DNA of 64,000 bases from Methylocapsa acidiphila B2 (GCF_000427445.1 NZ_KE386496.1:1778506-1842505); one strand, 5' to 3'. Positions 8,190 through 19,648 are shown, counted from the first letter of the stretch. Program-made: numbers and translations. The notes: generated from the letters alone by a model not told the origin.

Positions 8190-8603
8190 CTATTGAGACC
8201 AACTATATAATTCTGCCCCTTGATCTGTTTCAATTTCTACCTCAATAACATTACAGTTATCGAAGAACAGCGACCACGACCGTCCAAATTTTAGAGGAAT
8301 CGATGTTCTAGGTTTCCCTATTAAGCCATTTTCTAAGGTTGCACATTTGTCAATTTCCGGAATGTCACCAGTTTTACACAGCGGTGTAACCCATGCGAAT
8401 TCAGATAATTCGCAATTTCCACGATTTACTTTGAAGGAGCTTATATTAATTAAGTCAGCAACTGATGTAATTTTGATTTCCTCTACTCCAAATTGGTTCG
8501 TAGATTTTTCAACTCTGAGTGGCAAATGATCCTGTTCATTTGCGTTAGTCGTAGCGATAGTTGCCATGACAACGTAACATAGAAGTGTTATTGCAACTCT
8601 CAT
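8190..8603 (-). CDS. Exported protein of unknown function
   Basis: 137 aa. MRVAITLLCYVVMATIATTNA looks like a signal peptide. The mature protein is AT-rich in its codons and carries cysteines around NRGNCELSE, TPLCKTGD, DKCATLE and DNCNVIE, consistent with two disulfides. A hairpin follows the gene. It lies alone between palindromic sites B and C, on the opposite strand to the gene between A and B. No homologous family recognised; function unknown. Confidence 0.62.
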   Translation of the reverse strand: MRVAITLLCYVVMATIATTNANEQDHLPLRVEKSTNQFGVEEIKITSVADLINISSFKVNRGNCELSEFAWVTPLCKTGDIPEIDKCATLENGLIGKPRTSIPLKFGRSWSLFFDNCNVIEVEIETDQGAELYSWSQ

Positions 8604-8781
8604 ATGTTACCTATATTGTTATTTAGCGTTTCTGGAATTCGCCTAGCGTAGTTCTTGTTTCTCTCGTGCGATCTCGGCCAAGCTGAGAAATTCTATAGGT
8701 GGAAGGCGCACTACTGCACGGTAGGGCTGTCTTAAGCATCGCACAAGCCCCAATACGGAACGCGGCACAGTGATTTAGAGG
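8604..8781. other. Gap upstream of the exported-protein gene
   Basis: AT-rich spacer between the start of the minus-strand gene and palindromic site C. It probably contains that gene's promoter, but I see no convincing -35/-10 pair and no gene. Confidence 0.4.
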
Positions 8782-8809
8782 CTGTGCGTTTTTCTTGATT
8801 AACGCACCA
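8782..8809. repeat. 28-bp palindromic site C (core TCTTGA)
   Basis: Left arm CTGTGCGTTTT, core TCTTGA, right arm TTAACGCACCA. The core is identical to sites A and B, and the arms keep the GTGCRT/AYGCAC pattern with changes. It directly adjoins a terminator at 8813. Confidence 0.65.
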
Positions 8810-8811
8810 AA

Positions 8812-8840
8812 AAAGCCCCGGCCAATTATGACCGGGGCTT
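8812..8840 (-). terminator. Intrinsic terminator (reads on the minus strand)
   Basis: AAGCCCCGG and CCGGGGCTT form a 9-bp stem. On the minus strand the stem is followed by six T residues (A-run at 8809-8814 on the plus strand). It would end transcription of the small gene at 8902-9162. Confidence 0.75.
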
Positions 8841-8901
8841 AATAATTACTCAGACAACACCGCAGATGAAAAGGCCCGGTGTTGATCCTGCCCCTATTGT
8901 T

Positions 8902-9162
8902 TTACCTTGGTTTCCCGATAAAGTAGCCTCTTCTTCCGAGATCACTAATCACTTTATCAACTATAGCAGCGGCTTCTTCTGGCTTGAGTATAGGGCGGCG
9001 CGTTCGGTCGCTGTTGGAGGCGCTAGTTACGAAAAGAGCTTCGATGATTCGCTTAATCTCTTGGACATCCATCGGATCGATTTGATGCGCTATCATGATG
9101 ACACAATGTATTTTTTGGTAATGAAATCTAGGATTACCAATAAATGGGCATGGCACGGGCAA
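8902..9162 (-). CDS. Small hypothetical protein
   Basis: Open frame of 86 codons; the more likely product begins at an internal ATG (9096 or 9072), giving about 56-64 aa: DVQEIKRIIEAL, a linker, then LKPEEAAAIVDKVISDLGRR, two predicted amphipathic helices and a basic tail. The T-tailed terminator just past its stop supports expression. Ribosome sites are weak, so the start is unsettled. No family recognised. The remaining gap 9163-9341 shows nothing. Confidence 0.4.
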   Translation of the reverse strand: MPVPCPFIGNPRFHYQKIHCVIMIAHQIDPMDVQEIKRIIEALFVTSASNSDRTRRPILKPEEAAAIVDKVISDLGRRGYFIGKPR

Positions 9163-9341
9163 TCTTCAAGATGGCGCTGGTCGTCAAATCGGACATGGCA
9201 GAGACCTCGGCGAAGCCCCATCGATCTCACTGCACGCCGCCAACGAATGCAACAAAGCCAATGCGTCGTTGATGATAATATCAATCGGTCGCATAAGGCC
9301 CATTAGGGAACTTACGCCAGCGCTCAGACCGCCTCCCTCCC

Positions 9342-10232
9342 CTACGCCGCCGCAGGCTCCCGCGGCACCACATCGACCTGCACGTCCACATCCTGCTCGC
9401 GCGAGCCCAGGATGATCCCGGCCACGGGGGAAATGTCGGCGTAGTCGCGGCCTTTCGCGAGGATGATGTGGTCATTGCCGATCATCATATTGTTGGTTGG
9501 ATCGAGTCCGACCCAGCCACAATCCTCGCCGCACCACACCTCGACCCAGGCGTGCATGGCGTCGGCGCCTTCGAGGCGCTTTTTGCCCGGCGCCGGAATG
9601 GTGCGGATATAGCCGCTGACATAGGCGGCGGGCAGGCCGAGGCCGCGCAGGCCCGCGATCATGATATGGGCGAAGTCCTGGCACACGCCGCGCCGCTTCT
9701 CGAAAGCCTCTGAGATCGGCGTCGAGACCACGGTGGCCTTGGTGTCATATTTGAAATCGGCCTTGATCCGCTGCATCAGCTCGATCGCCCCCTCGAGGAT
9801 CGGGCGCCCGCGCGAGAAACTCGCACGCGCATAATCGGCCGCCGGCTGAAAGCGTGGCGCGAACCGGCTCGGATGCAGGAAATGCGCGGGAGAATCCTTA
9901 TCGATCGAGACCGTGTCGAAGGCCTGCTCGCGCACGACGTCATAGGCCTCGGTCGCGGCGGCGAGCGGCGGACGCGGGCGATCGACGTCGATCGCGGTGC
10001 GCACCTCGACGATCAACTCGCGATGGGCGGTCGTAATCGTGAGCGCGCTCACGCGATTGCCGAAGAAGCAGGTCCGCTCGGTGATCTGCGCCGGCGCGGG
10101 ATCGATGCTGAGTTCGCTCGAAAGCACTTTCTGCCCAGGCGAATCGTTCGGCAGGAGCCGCAAGGAGCAATGCGAATAGGTGACCGTCGAGCCATATTCA
10201 TAGGTGGTCACATGGCGAATGTCGTAGATCAC
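9342..10232 (-). CDS. Transglutaminase-like cysteine protease family protein
   Basis: 296 aa. N-terminal beta domain (YDIRHVTTYEYGSTVTYSHC) of the bacterial transglutaminase-like family, then the papain-like core with Cys184 (GVCQDFAH), His227 (DAMHAWVEV) and Asp244 (GLDPTNN), a complete triad. Bacterial members are often peptidases or amidases rather than cross-linking enzymes. It overlaps the preceding alpha-E/ATP-grasp gene by 4 bp (ATGA), the standard pairing for this family. A 248-bp piece of the gene is duplicated at 6106. Confidence 0.93.
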   Translation of the reverse strand: MIYDIRHVTTYEYGSTVTYSHCSLRLLPNDSPGQKVLSSELSIDPAPAQITERTCFFGNRVSALTITTAHRELIVEVRTAIDVDRPRPPLAAATEAYDVVREQAFDTVSIDKDSPAHFLHPSRFAPRFQPAADYARASFSRGRPILEGAIELMQRIKADFKYDTKATVVSTPISEAFEKRRGVCQDFAHIMIAGLRGLGLPAAYVSGYIRTIPAPGKKRLEGADAMHAWVEVWCGEDCGWVGLDPTNNMMIGNDHIILAKGRDYADISPVAGIILGSREQDVDVQVDVVPREPAAA

Positions 10233-12745
10233 GCGAGCCCGCTCGATTTATCGGCCCGCGCGACATTGGGGCCTTGCAGAAAATAGCGCGCGGCGATCGC
10301 TTCGGCTAGATTCAGAAGGCTTTTCTCGAAATCGAGGATTTCCTCATTGGTGAGCTTGGCCGCGACCGCCGTCGCGATCTCGGCGCCGAGCTTGACGACG
10401 AGGCGCTTCGGCGCTTCGAGCATGCCGTCGTCGCTGAGCAGCGGCAGGTTCTCCAAATGCTCGTCGAGCCGCTCGACCTGAAAGGCGACGGAGCGCGGGT
10501 TGAACGGATCGAGCACGACCATGTCGCGCACCGTGCTGAGCGTCACGCCCATCAAATAGCGCGAGCGATAGGTGATCTGCGAATCGATGAGGTCGAGCAG
10601 CACGTCGAGATCGTCGGCGGGCGCGTCCTTGTTGGCGAAATGGCGGGCGAAGCGGCAGGCGTTGATGCCGCGCTCGACGCGCCGCCCGGCGTCGAACAGA
10701 CGCCAGCCGGCGCCGCGGTTCATGTTTTCCTGGGCGAGGCCGGAGATGCCCGCGATCGTGCGCAAGGCGGCGTCGGCATGCTCGAAGGCCTCGGCCTCCG
10801 TGAGCATGCCCTTGCCATTGGTTTCCAAGGCGCGATTGACGTCGCCGATCAGCCGCCAGGCGTCGGGCGAGAGGCGCTCGCGAATGAAGGAAGCGGCGCG
10901 GCGGGCGTCGCGCACGAGCGACAAAGCCGAGCCGTAATCCTTCTCGCCATGGAGAGCGAGCGCGGTCAGTTTCATCGGATCGGAAGCCGAGGCGCCGGGC
11001 GCGGCGTGCCAGGTCACGAGCAGGCTCGCGAGCTTCGCAACCGTCCATCCCGAAGTCGGGGTTTGCGCATCCGCGTCGATCATGCGGCCAGCGAGGCAGC
11101 GGATCACGCGCAAGGTCGCTTCGGCGCGCTCGAGATAGCGGCCGAGCCAGAAGAGATTGTCGGCGGCGCGGCTCGGCAAATTGCCCATGATCCGGCGGAT
11201 GCGGACCGTCTCGTCGGTCGGCAGCAAAGTGACCATCTCGACCGGCTTGTCGGCGAGCACCCAGACGTCGGCCGATTGCACGCCCTCGCCCATAGAGACG
11301 GCGCGGGCGTCGGCGCGGTCGGAGATGCGGCAGAAGCCGCCGGGCATGATTTTCCAGCCATTGGGCGTGCGCGCCGCATAGACGCGCAGAACGAAGGGCC
11401 GGGGAATGAGCCTTCCGTCGCGCCAGACCGGCGTGGTCGAAAGATTGACGACCTCCTGGCCGACGAAGTCGACGCCGCGCTCGTCGATGGCGGCGACGAG
11501 CCTGCGCCGGTCCTCCGGCGTGAGCGCCGCGCCAATGACCGGCTGATTGCGCGGAAAGCGCAGGACCGGATTGCCGAAGGCGCCGGCGATGGCGAGCTCC
11601 TCGATGTCGCCGATGACCGAGCGGCGCTCCTGCTGCTGCCCGCACCACCACGTCGCGATATTCGGCAGGCGGAGGTCCTCGCCGAGCAATTTGCGGCAGA
11701 GCTTCGGCATGAAGCTCATCATGACCGGCGCCTCTAGGACGCCCGAGCCCAAGGCGTTGGCGAGGACGACCCCGCCCTCGCGCAAGGCGTCGACGAGGCC
11801 CGGCACGCCGAGATGGGAGCGGGCGTTGAGCTCGAGCGGATCGGCGAAATCGCTGTCGATGCGCCGCCAGATGACGTCAGCACGCTTCAGCCCCGCTATG
11901 GTGCGGACGTGAACCTTGCCGTCGCGCATGGTGAGATCGCCGCCCTCGACCAGCAGAAAGCCGAGATAGCGGGCGAGATAGGCCTGCTCGAAATAGGTCT
12001 CGTTGAACGGGCCCGGCGTCAGCAGGCAGATGCGCGGGTCGGAGCGCTGCGCCATCGAGGTCAGGCCGAGCTTGAACGCCTGGAAGAAAGGTGCCAGGCG
12101 CTCGACATACATGTCCCGATAAAGGGCCGGAAAGGCGCGCGAGAGAACGAGGCGATTGACCAGCGCATAGCCCGCGCCGGAGGGGGCCTGGGCCCGGTCG
12201 CCGAGCACCCACCAGCGGCCGTCCGGACCGCGGCCGATGTCCGCCGCGTAAATATGCAGGAACTTGCCGCCCGGCGGCTTCACGCCATGCAGCGGATGAA
12301 GAAAATCGGGGCAGCCGGTGACGGCGGCGGCGGGCAGGTCTCCAGCCGCGAAGAGCCGCCCCTCGCCGTAAATATCGGCGAGAATTTCCTCCATCAGCTC
12401 GGCTCGCTGCTCGACGCCCTCGGCGATTTCGCGCCAATCGCCGGCCTCGATCAACAGCGGGACATGGGAGAGCGGCCAGGCCCTTTCGTTCGAATCGCCG
12501 TAGATCCGATAGGAGACCCCGGAATCGCGAATATGGCGGTCGGCGGCGGCGAAGCGGCGGCCGATGTCGTCCGCGCCGAGATCGGTGAGGAAATCGAGAT
12601 AGCGCAGCCAATGCGCGCGGGGGCGGCCGTCGGCGCCGATGAACTCGTCGGGAATTCCAGGCAGCGGCTGGTAATCGGAAACAAGCGCCGTGAAGCGCTC
12701 GGCGGCGGTCAGCTCCTTCGTCATCGTGTCGGTCGCGCCAATCAT
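10229..12745 (-). CDS. Circularly permuted ATP-grasp / alpha-E domain fusion protein
   Basis: 838 aa. The first about 500 residues are a circularly permuted ATP-grasp domain (old DUF404/DUF407, with YGEGRLFAAGDLP and RICLLTPGPFNETYFE); residues about 520-825 are the helical alpha-E (DUF403) domain beginning NLFWLGRYLERAEATLRVIR. In many bacteria these are separate genes beside a transglutaminase; here they are fused. The cluster is thought to make or modify a peptide-like product, but the reaction is unknown. The start touches the mogA stop and the 3' end overlaps the transglutaminase start, so all three form one operon. Confidence 0.92.
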   Translation of the reverse strand: MIGATDTMTKELTAAERFTALVSDYQPLPGIPDEFIGADGRPRAHWLRYLDFLTDLGADDIGRRFAAADRHIRDSGVSYRIYGDSNERAWPLSHVPLLIEAGDWREIAEGVEQRAELMEEILADIYGEGRLFAAGDLPAAAVTGCPDFLHPLHGVKPPGGKFLHIYAADIGRGPDGRWWVLGDRAQAPSGAGYALVNRLVLSRAFPALYRDMYVERLAPFFQAFKLGLTSMAQRSDPRICLLTPGPFNETYFEQAYLARYLGFLLVEGGDLTMRDGKVHVRTIAGLKRADVIWRRIDSDFADPLELNARSHLGVPGLVDALREGGVVLANALGSGVLEAPVMMSFMPKLCRKLLGEDLRLPNIATWWCGQQQERRSVIGDIEELAIAGAFGNPVLRFPRNQPVIGAALTPEDRRRLVAAIDERGVDFVGQEVVNLSTTPVWRDGRLIPRPFVLRVYAARTPNGWKIMPGGFCRISDRADARAVSMGEGVQSADVWVLADKPVEMVTLLPTDETVRIRRIMGNLPSRAADNLFWLGRYLERAEATLRVIRCLAGRMIDADAQTPTSGWTVAKLASLLVTWHAAPGASASDPMKLTALALHGEKDYGSALSLVRDARRAASFIRERLSPDAWRLIGDVNRALETNGKGMLTEAEAFEHADAALRTIAGISGLAQENMNRGAGWRLFDAGRRVERGINACRFARHFANKDAPADDLDVLLDLIDSQITYRSRYLMGVTLSTVRDMVVLDPFNPRSVAFQVERLDEHLENLPLLSDDGMLEAPKRLVVKLGAEIATAVAAKLTNEEILDFEKSLLNLAEAIAARYFLQGPNVARADKSSGLA

Positions 12746-13300
12746 CTATTGCTGCTTCGGCCGGAACGATTTCAGGATCGCCGCATCCGTCTCGAGATAG
12801 GCGGCGCCGATGAGGTCGAGACAATAAGGCGTCGCCGGAAAAACGGCGTTGAGGCAAGTTTCGATCGAAGCAGGCTTTCCCGGCAAATTAATGACGAGGC
12901 AGGCGCCGCGATGCGCCGCGATCTGACGCGACAGGATCGCTGTCGGAACTTGCTTCAGGCTTTCCTGCCGCATGAGCTCGCCGAATCCCGGCAGCTCGCG
13001 CGGAGCGGCGGCGAGCGTGGCCTCGGGCGTCTGATCGCGCGGAGCAGGCCCCGTGCCGCCGGTCGTCAGGATCAAATCGCAATGCGCGTTGTCAGCGAGG
13101 TCGATCAAGGCGTCCCGCACGGAGTCGAACCCGTCCGGGATGATCCGGCGGACGATATGAAACGGGCTCGTCAGGATGCGGGTCAGATAGGCGATGATCG
13201 CCGGCCCGCTTTCGTCCTCGTAGAGGCCGACGCTGGCTCGGTCCGACACGGTGACCACGCCAATGGTCGCCGCGCGCCTGGTTTCCTCCGCCATGCCCAC
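12746..13300 (-). CDS. mogA: Molybdopterin adenylyltransferase
   Basis: 184 aa MogA/MoaB fold. TTGGTGPAPRDQTPEA (about residues 79-94) is the family signature for molybdopterin binding, and DESGPAI near residue 29 contributes to the active site. It adenylates molybdopterin before metal insertion in molybdenum cofactor synthesis. Its TAG stop is directly followed by the ATG of the ATP-grasp/alpha-E gene. Cytoplasmic. MogA rather than MoaB is inferred from length and motif spacing. Confidence 0.9.
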   Translation of the reverse strand: MGMAEETRRAATIGVVTVSDRASVGLYEDESGPAIIAYLTRILTSPFHIVRRIIPDGFDSVRDALIDLADNAHCDLILTTGGTGPAPRDQTPEATLAAAPRELPGFGELMRQESLKQVPTAILSRQIAAHRGACLVINLPGKPASIETCLNAVFPATPYCLDLIGAAYLETDAAILKSFRPKQQ

Positions 13301-13648
13301 CCTTTACGCAAAACTCTTGGCCTCACGGCGCAGGTGCAAAAATCTCGCCTGGACCCCTGGACGCGACTCGACGCGGCCAATCTCCGCGAGCTCTGGCTGA
13401 CCAGCGCCCTTTCTGCTCAATTTCTAAGCGTAAAGGATCGGAGAGGATTTTGAAACCGCCGCGCGCAGAGCTTTGGCGCAATCTTCCCACGATCCGCCGG
13501 AATTGCGTCCTGTTTCAATCGACGCGCAAATATTTTAGGTCCGTCGCCTCGGGAAATGACGGCATTTATGGTTCCGCCCCGGCGGTTCTGCTTATGCGGA
13601 ACTGGATTTGCATTGCTCACAGGCCGGCGCCGCCTGGAGAGACGAGCC
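13301..13648. other. Divergent intergenic region
   Basis: Lies between mogA and a small plus-strand gene and must hold both promoters. No clear -35/-10 pair, RNA or repeat was recognised. Confidence 0.4.
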
Positions 13649-13858
13649 ATGCCCTATTATCTCTATGAAATTCCAGCGCGAAAATATCGCGAGGAGCGCA
13701 ATTGGCCGTCCGAGAAGGAGGCCCGCAGCGCGATCAAGCATGTCGCCCGGCGGGCAATCGCCGAAGGAGGCTCCAAGGAGGATATGATTTCAGTCAGCGC
13801 GGTGAAGACCGGCGAAAAGCTCTTTGAAGGGACCGTCGGCGCGGCCGCCAATCCCTAA
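13649..13858 (+). CDS. Small conserved-looking hypothetical protein
   Basis: 69 aa from the ATG at 13649 (PYYLYEIPARKYREERNWPS...), preceded by GAGAGACGAGCC as ribosome site. A longer frame from 13556 reads through Cys/Arg-rich sequence and is less likely. The protein is charged, soluble and has no signal or membrane segment. The KEARSAIKHVARRAIAEGG part should be helical. Function unknown. It converges with the fatty acid hydroxylase-like gene. Confidence 0.65.
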   Translation: MPYYLYEIPARKYREERNWPSEKEARSAIKHVARRAIAEGGSKEDMISVSAVKTGEKLFEGTVGAAANP

Positions 13859-13877
13859 ACCGGGCGCCGGCGGTCGC

Positions 13878-14690
13878 TCAGGCCTCCGCCGGGTGAGGCT
13901 CGCTTTGCGCGCCTACCTTGTCCCAGCGGGTCGAAAAGACCGTATCGCAAATGCCGGGGCTGCCGAAGCCGTCGCTGAAGCTGACATTGCCACGGCAGTG
14001 ATGCTCGCCATGGGCCTTGCTCGAGGCCAAGGCGGCGAGCGCGTTCATCAGGCGCAGCCTGACGCCGGTCAGGCCCTTTCGCGGCAGGGCGAGGGAGAAA
14101 TCATAGCCGGAATGCTCGTAAAGCCCGCCGATCGCGCCGAGGGCCGCAACGATCATATGGAAGGAAATATCGGCCCCGGCCCCGACCAGAATCAACGGGA
14201 TCAAATAGGGAAGGACGATCTCGAGGAAGAAATCGGCCGAGGTCATGTAGCAGGCGCTGACGCCTTTGCTGGCGCCTGTCGAATGGTGCAGGCTGTGCCC
14301 GAGCGTTCGAAAAAGGCTCGGCCTATGCAAGATGACGCGATGGGCGACATATTGGACGACGTCATGCCCGACGCCCATGAGCAGGAAGGCGGCGAGAAAA
14401 TGCCACAGGCTCATATGCGGCGCGCCGACGAAAGCGAGTCCGAAATATTGCGCCGCGACCATGGCCGGCAGCAAGACGAAGACCTGATTGACGAGCACGC
14501 GCGGCAAAAGCGCGCCATAGCTCAGGCGATCGACGTCGCGGACTTTGCAGGCGCGGAATTTTTTGGTCCGGTCGCACCATTCGAGCCAGAGCCCGACGCC
14601 GTGATAGGCCGCCATTTGGGCGAGCCAAGCCAGAACCGAAAGAGGCAGCCACAAAGGCAAGGAGCCGCTTGCGTCGCTTGCTGAAATCAC
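13878..14690 (-). CDS. Fatty acid hydroxylase / sterol desaturase superfamily membrane protein
   Basis: 270 aa with several membrane helices. The eight-histidine di-iron pattern is visible: His109/His117 (HDVVQYVAH), His132/135/136 (HSLHH), His193 (YEHSGYDF) and His227/230/231 (HGEHH). Members use O2 and a di-iron centre to hydroxylate or desaturate lipids, hopanoids or carotenoids at the inner membrane. No lipid-biosynthesis neighbour indicates the substrate. Confidence 0.88.
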   Translation of the reverse strand: MISASDASGSLPLWLPLSVLAWLAQMAAYHGVGLWLEWCDRTKKFRACKVRDVDRLSYGALLPRVLVNQVFVLLPAMVAAQYFGLAFVGAPHMSLWHFLAAFLLMGVGHDVVQYVAHRVILHRPSLFRTLGHSLHHSTGASKGVSACYMTSADFFLEIVLPYLIPLILVGAGADISFHMIVAALGAIGGLYEHSGYDFSLALPRKGLTGVRLRLMNALAALASSKAHGEHHCRGNVSFSDGFGSPGICDTVFSTRWDKVGAQSEPHPAEA

Positions 14691-14799
14691 GTTTGAAAAA
14701 TCCTGTCTTGCGTCAATCGAGCGGCCTTGATCCTACTGTTCCGGCGCGGCCTGGGCAAATAGGCGCATCGTCGCGCCCGAACGCGGCCATGTCTCGCGC

Positions 14800-17421
<2,622 letters not shown>

Positions 17422-17553
17422 CAAATCCCGCCGCGTCGCGCCGAATAAAGCTGAAGCTAGCAATGCGCGGTTAACGGGGCTTTAACCTTAAAAGCGCCGC
17501 GGAAGATCGCCGTGACCGCCGGCCGCGTCAAAGGCTTCCGCGGGTGGATGCCT

Positions 17554-18591
17554 TCAATGCGGTTGCTTGCCCGCCTCCGGCTGAAATCCGCGCCCGACGT
17601 TTCCCACAAGGGCAGGATTTTTCGGGTCGAGCACAAGGACCGGCCGCCCGCTCGAGAAGTCCAGGCTCTTCAAATCGGCCCAGATGACGTTCGGATTCTG
17701 GGTCAAGCCGAAATAATAGACCTCGTTGGTCAGGTCGGCCGCCGAGATCCACCAGGTCGGATAGGTTCCGCCCAAGCCGCCGTCATAAGGCGCGCCAAAG
17801 GGCACGGCGACATTGTGGATGATCTGGAACATGAACGCGGCGCCCTGCTCCGGGTCCTTGGGCTGAGGCAGATATTTCAGGAAATATTGGGCTCTCACGA
17901 AGCGCTGGATCGATTCGATATTGCCCGGAATCGGCTTCTTGCCGCCAAAGGTCTCGTATTGCTTGAGCTTCTTCATGGCGAGCTCATAGGGCGGGTCGTT
18001 CGTCATCACCTGGTATTGCGGGCCATGATGCACGACCAACTTGCCCTTGACGAACTCGATGATGGCGGAATCGCCGCTCGGGTCCTCGAGCGCGATATGC
18101 GTGCCAAGAAGCTTGCCGTGCAAGGGAATCGGAACCACCTGGACGGCCTCGAGCGCTTTCAGCGCCTCGGCGACCGTGGCGCTATTGTCGAGCAAATATC
18201 GAAGCATCATCGTGTAGGAGACGCCGGGGCGCTGATCGCGCGTCTCATATTGGGTCGCCTGCAGATAAAGCACGTGTCCGGTCAGCCCCTTCTCGTTCAT
18301 GCCGTCGAGCGCGGCGTCGCCATAATTGACGCCAAGGACGATGAGACTGCCGAAGCGCGACGACCATTTCACCGGACGATCGACGCCGCCCTCCATCGCA
18401 AGCCCGCGCGGATAAATGGCGAGCTTTGGATCGATGAGTTCGTCCCAATCCATCGAGCGGCCGGCGAAGACGCCTTGGCTATCGGTCTTCCACGCCACGC
18501 GCGAGCAAGCCCGCGCCGCATGATCGAGCAAAGACGGCAGCGCGAGCGCCGAGACCAAGAGAAAGAGCGCCTTGCCTAAGCGTGACGTCAT
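17554..18591 (-). CDS. Exported linear amide C-N hydrolase (choloylglycine hydrolase family)
   Basis: 345 aa from the ATG at 18591, chosen because GGAGG lies 5 bases upstream. A signal peptide ends at ARA, directly before Cys29 (ACSRVAWK), the N-terminal nucleophile of Ntn hydrolases, so cleavage would expose the active residue. Other family features are FAGRSMDWD and the NYGDAALDGMNEKGL segment. Periplasmic or exported; homologues cleave bile-salt, penicillin V or acyl-homoserine lactone amides, and the substrate here is unknown. Confidence 0.9.
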   Translation of the reverse strand: MTSRLGKALFLLVSALALPSLLDHAARACSRVAWKTDSQGVFAGRSMDWDELIDPKLAIYPRGLAMEGGVDRPVKWSSRFGSLIVLGVNYGDAALDGMNEKGLTGHVLYLQATQYETRDQRPGVSYTMMLRYLLDNSATVAEALKALEAVQVVPIPLHGKLLGTHIALEDPSGDSAIIEFVKGKLVVHHGPQYQVMTNDPPYELAMKKLKQYETFGGKKPIPGNIESIQRFVRAQYFLKYLPQPKDPEQGAAFMFQIIHNVAVPFGAPYDGGLGGTYPTWWISAADLTNEVYYFGLTQNPNVIWADLKSLDFSSGRPVLVLDPKNPALVGNVGRGFQPEAGKQPH

Positions 18592-18779
18592 GCCAACCTC
18601 CATGCGGCTTCGCCCGGCGCCGGCGCAAAAAATTTTCGCTCTTCGCGGACCGCCGGTCGCCGAGATTCTTGCGCGCTCCAGACATAGCGCGCATTGCTTT
18701 ACGTCAATCGACATTCGTCAGATGATCGCCCGCAAGACGAAAATCGGGCGATCTCCTAATCCCTGGACGAAGGCTTCGC

Positions 18780-18901
18780 TGAATCGGCTAATATTCGTGC
18801 TTTCAACGATCGTATCGCAGCCCCATAGCTGCATATGAACGGCGATACTCGCCGTTCATACGACTCCGCCGAAGACATGGACGCGCCAGCGCGTCTTTTT
18901 T
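18780..18901 (+). ncRNA. Candidate small RNA with terminator
   Basis: Three successive hairpins lie in a gene-free stretch: GCAGC/GCTGC at 18817-18832, a perfect 12-bp stem TATGAACGGCGA/TCGCCGTTCATA at 18834-18860, and GACGCG/CGCGTC at 18880-18895 followed by six T residues. No plus-strand protein gene lies upstream for that terminator to serve. The 5' end is a guess. Family not recognised. Confidence 0.4.
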
Positions 18902-19002
18902 CGTGAGCGCCGCGCCTTGAACGTGACGCGCCTGACGGTTAAAGAACGCGCGCGCCATTATTTCAACTTCGCCGCGCGCCTGCTGCTCGCCAAAGCGCTG
19001 CG

Positions 19003-19407
19003 TCACGCCGCTCGCCTGCGCTCTCCCTCTCGATCGACCGGCGTCGGCGTAGTCACCTCGATGAAATAGCCGCCCTTCGCCTTGAAATAAAAGGTCCAGG
19101 CGCCGTGGTAATCGCGCGGCGCCGGCGCGTCCCAGCCGTCGGCGACGAGGCGGATGTGCATGGCGTCGACGGCTTCACGCGTCTCTTGGATGAAACCGAT
19201 GTGAAGCACGTCGGAATCTTCGGGATAAGCGAAGCTTCCGCGCTTGCGAGGGAGGTTGCTGAGGACAAGCACAACGCCGTCGTCGTCTTCCATCACGACC
19301 ATTCCCGCGCCGCGCGCGATGAGGCAGCGAAGGCCGAAATAGCGTTCGAACATGGCCCGGTCGGCCGGAACGTCGATACTAGGGAGATTGACATGATTCA
19401 GCTTCAT
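19003..19407 (-). CDS. VOC (glyoxalase/dioxygenase) superfamily protein
   Basis: 134 aa from the ATG at 19407, behind AGGAAAGGTGC. A single VOC module pair: N-terminal KLNHVNLPSIDVPADRA, C-terminal WTFYFKAKGGYFIEVTTP where the final Glu is the usual metal ligand. His at NHVN and Glu at FIEV suggest a metal site. Members act as lyases, dioxygenases or resistance proteins; no substrate can be assigned. Start at 19473 is in frame but lacks the family N-terminus. Confidence 0.85.
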   Translation of the reverse strand: MKLNHVNLPSIDVPADRAMFERYFGLRCLIARGAGMVVMEDDDGVVLVLSNLPRKRGSFAYPEDSDVLHIGFIQETREAVDAMHIRLVADGWDAPAPRDYHGAWTFYFKAKGGYFIEVTTPTPVDREGERRRAA

Positions 19408-19619
19408 GGACGCACCTTTCCTGTTGATGGAAAGGACGCGCTGGAAGCTGGCTCGCCCGATTTGAGCGCGCAAAGCAGCCTGAACGAGCGCAAAAGGCCA
19501 CCCGGACTACCAACCGGGCTGTGGATTTTGCGCGTCCACTTTCTATATCGCAAGCTCCGCCGCGCCTGTCAACCGTACCTAATAGTCTCGTTAATGTGTC
19601 AACAGGCCCGCGCCCAATC

Positions 19620-19648
19620 TTGACGCGGCGGCCTCGCTCGACTATCAG
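19620..19648 (+). promoter_or_regulatory. Possible sigma-70-type promoter for rpmB
   Basis: TTGACG at 19620 and TATCAG at 19643 are separated by 17 bp, leading to rpmB at 19753 with a leader of about 100 nt. Prediction by eye only. The remainder of the 345-bp gap between the VOC gene and rpmB shows nothing else. Confidence 0.35.

Noticed and set aside
8866-9306. 146-codon plus frame in the accessory island
   Set aside because: No ribosome site and no domain; the T-tailed terminator at 8812-8840 favours transcription from the minus strand.
10457-13453. Long plus-strand open frames (426 and 546 codons) opposite the ATP-grasp/alpha-E and mogA genes
   Set aside because: Both are mirror frames of well-supported minus-strand genes.
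17554-18591. Naming the Ntn hydrolase a bile salt hydrolase
   Set aside because: The family covers penicillin V, bile-salt and acyl-homoserine lactone amidases and the sequence alone does not decide.
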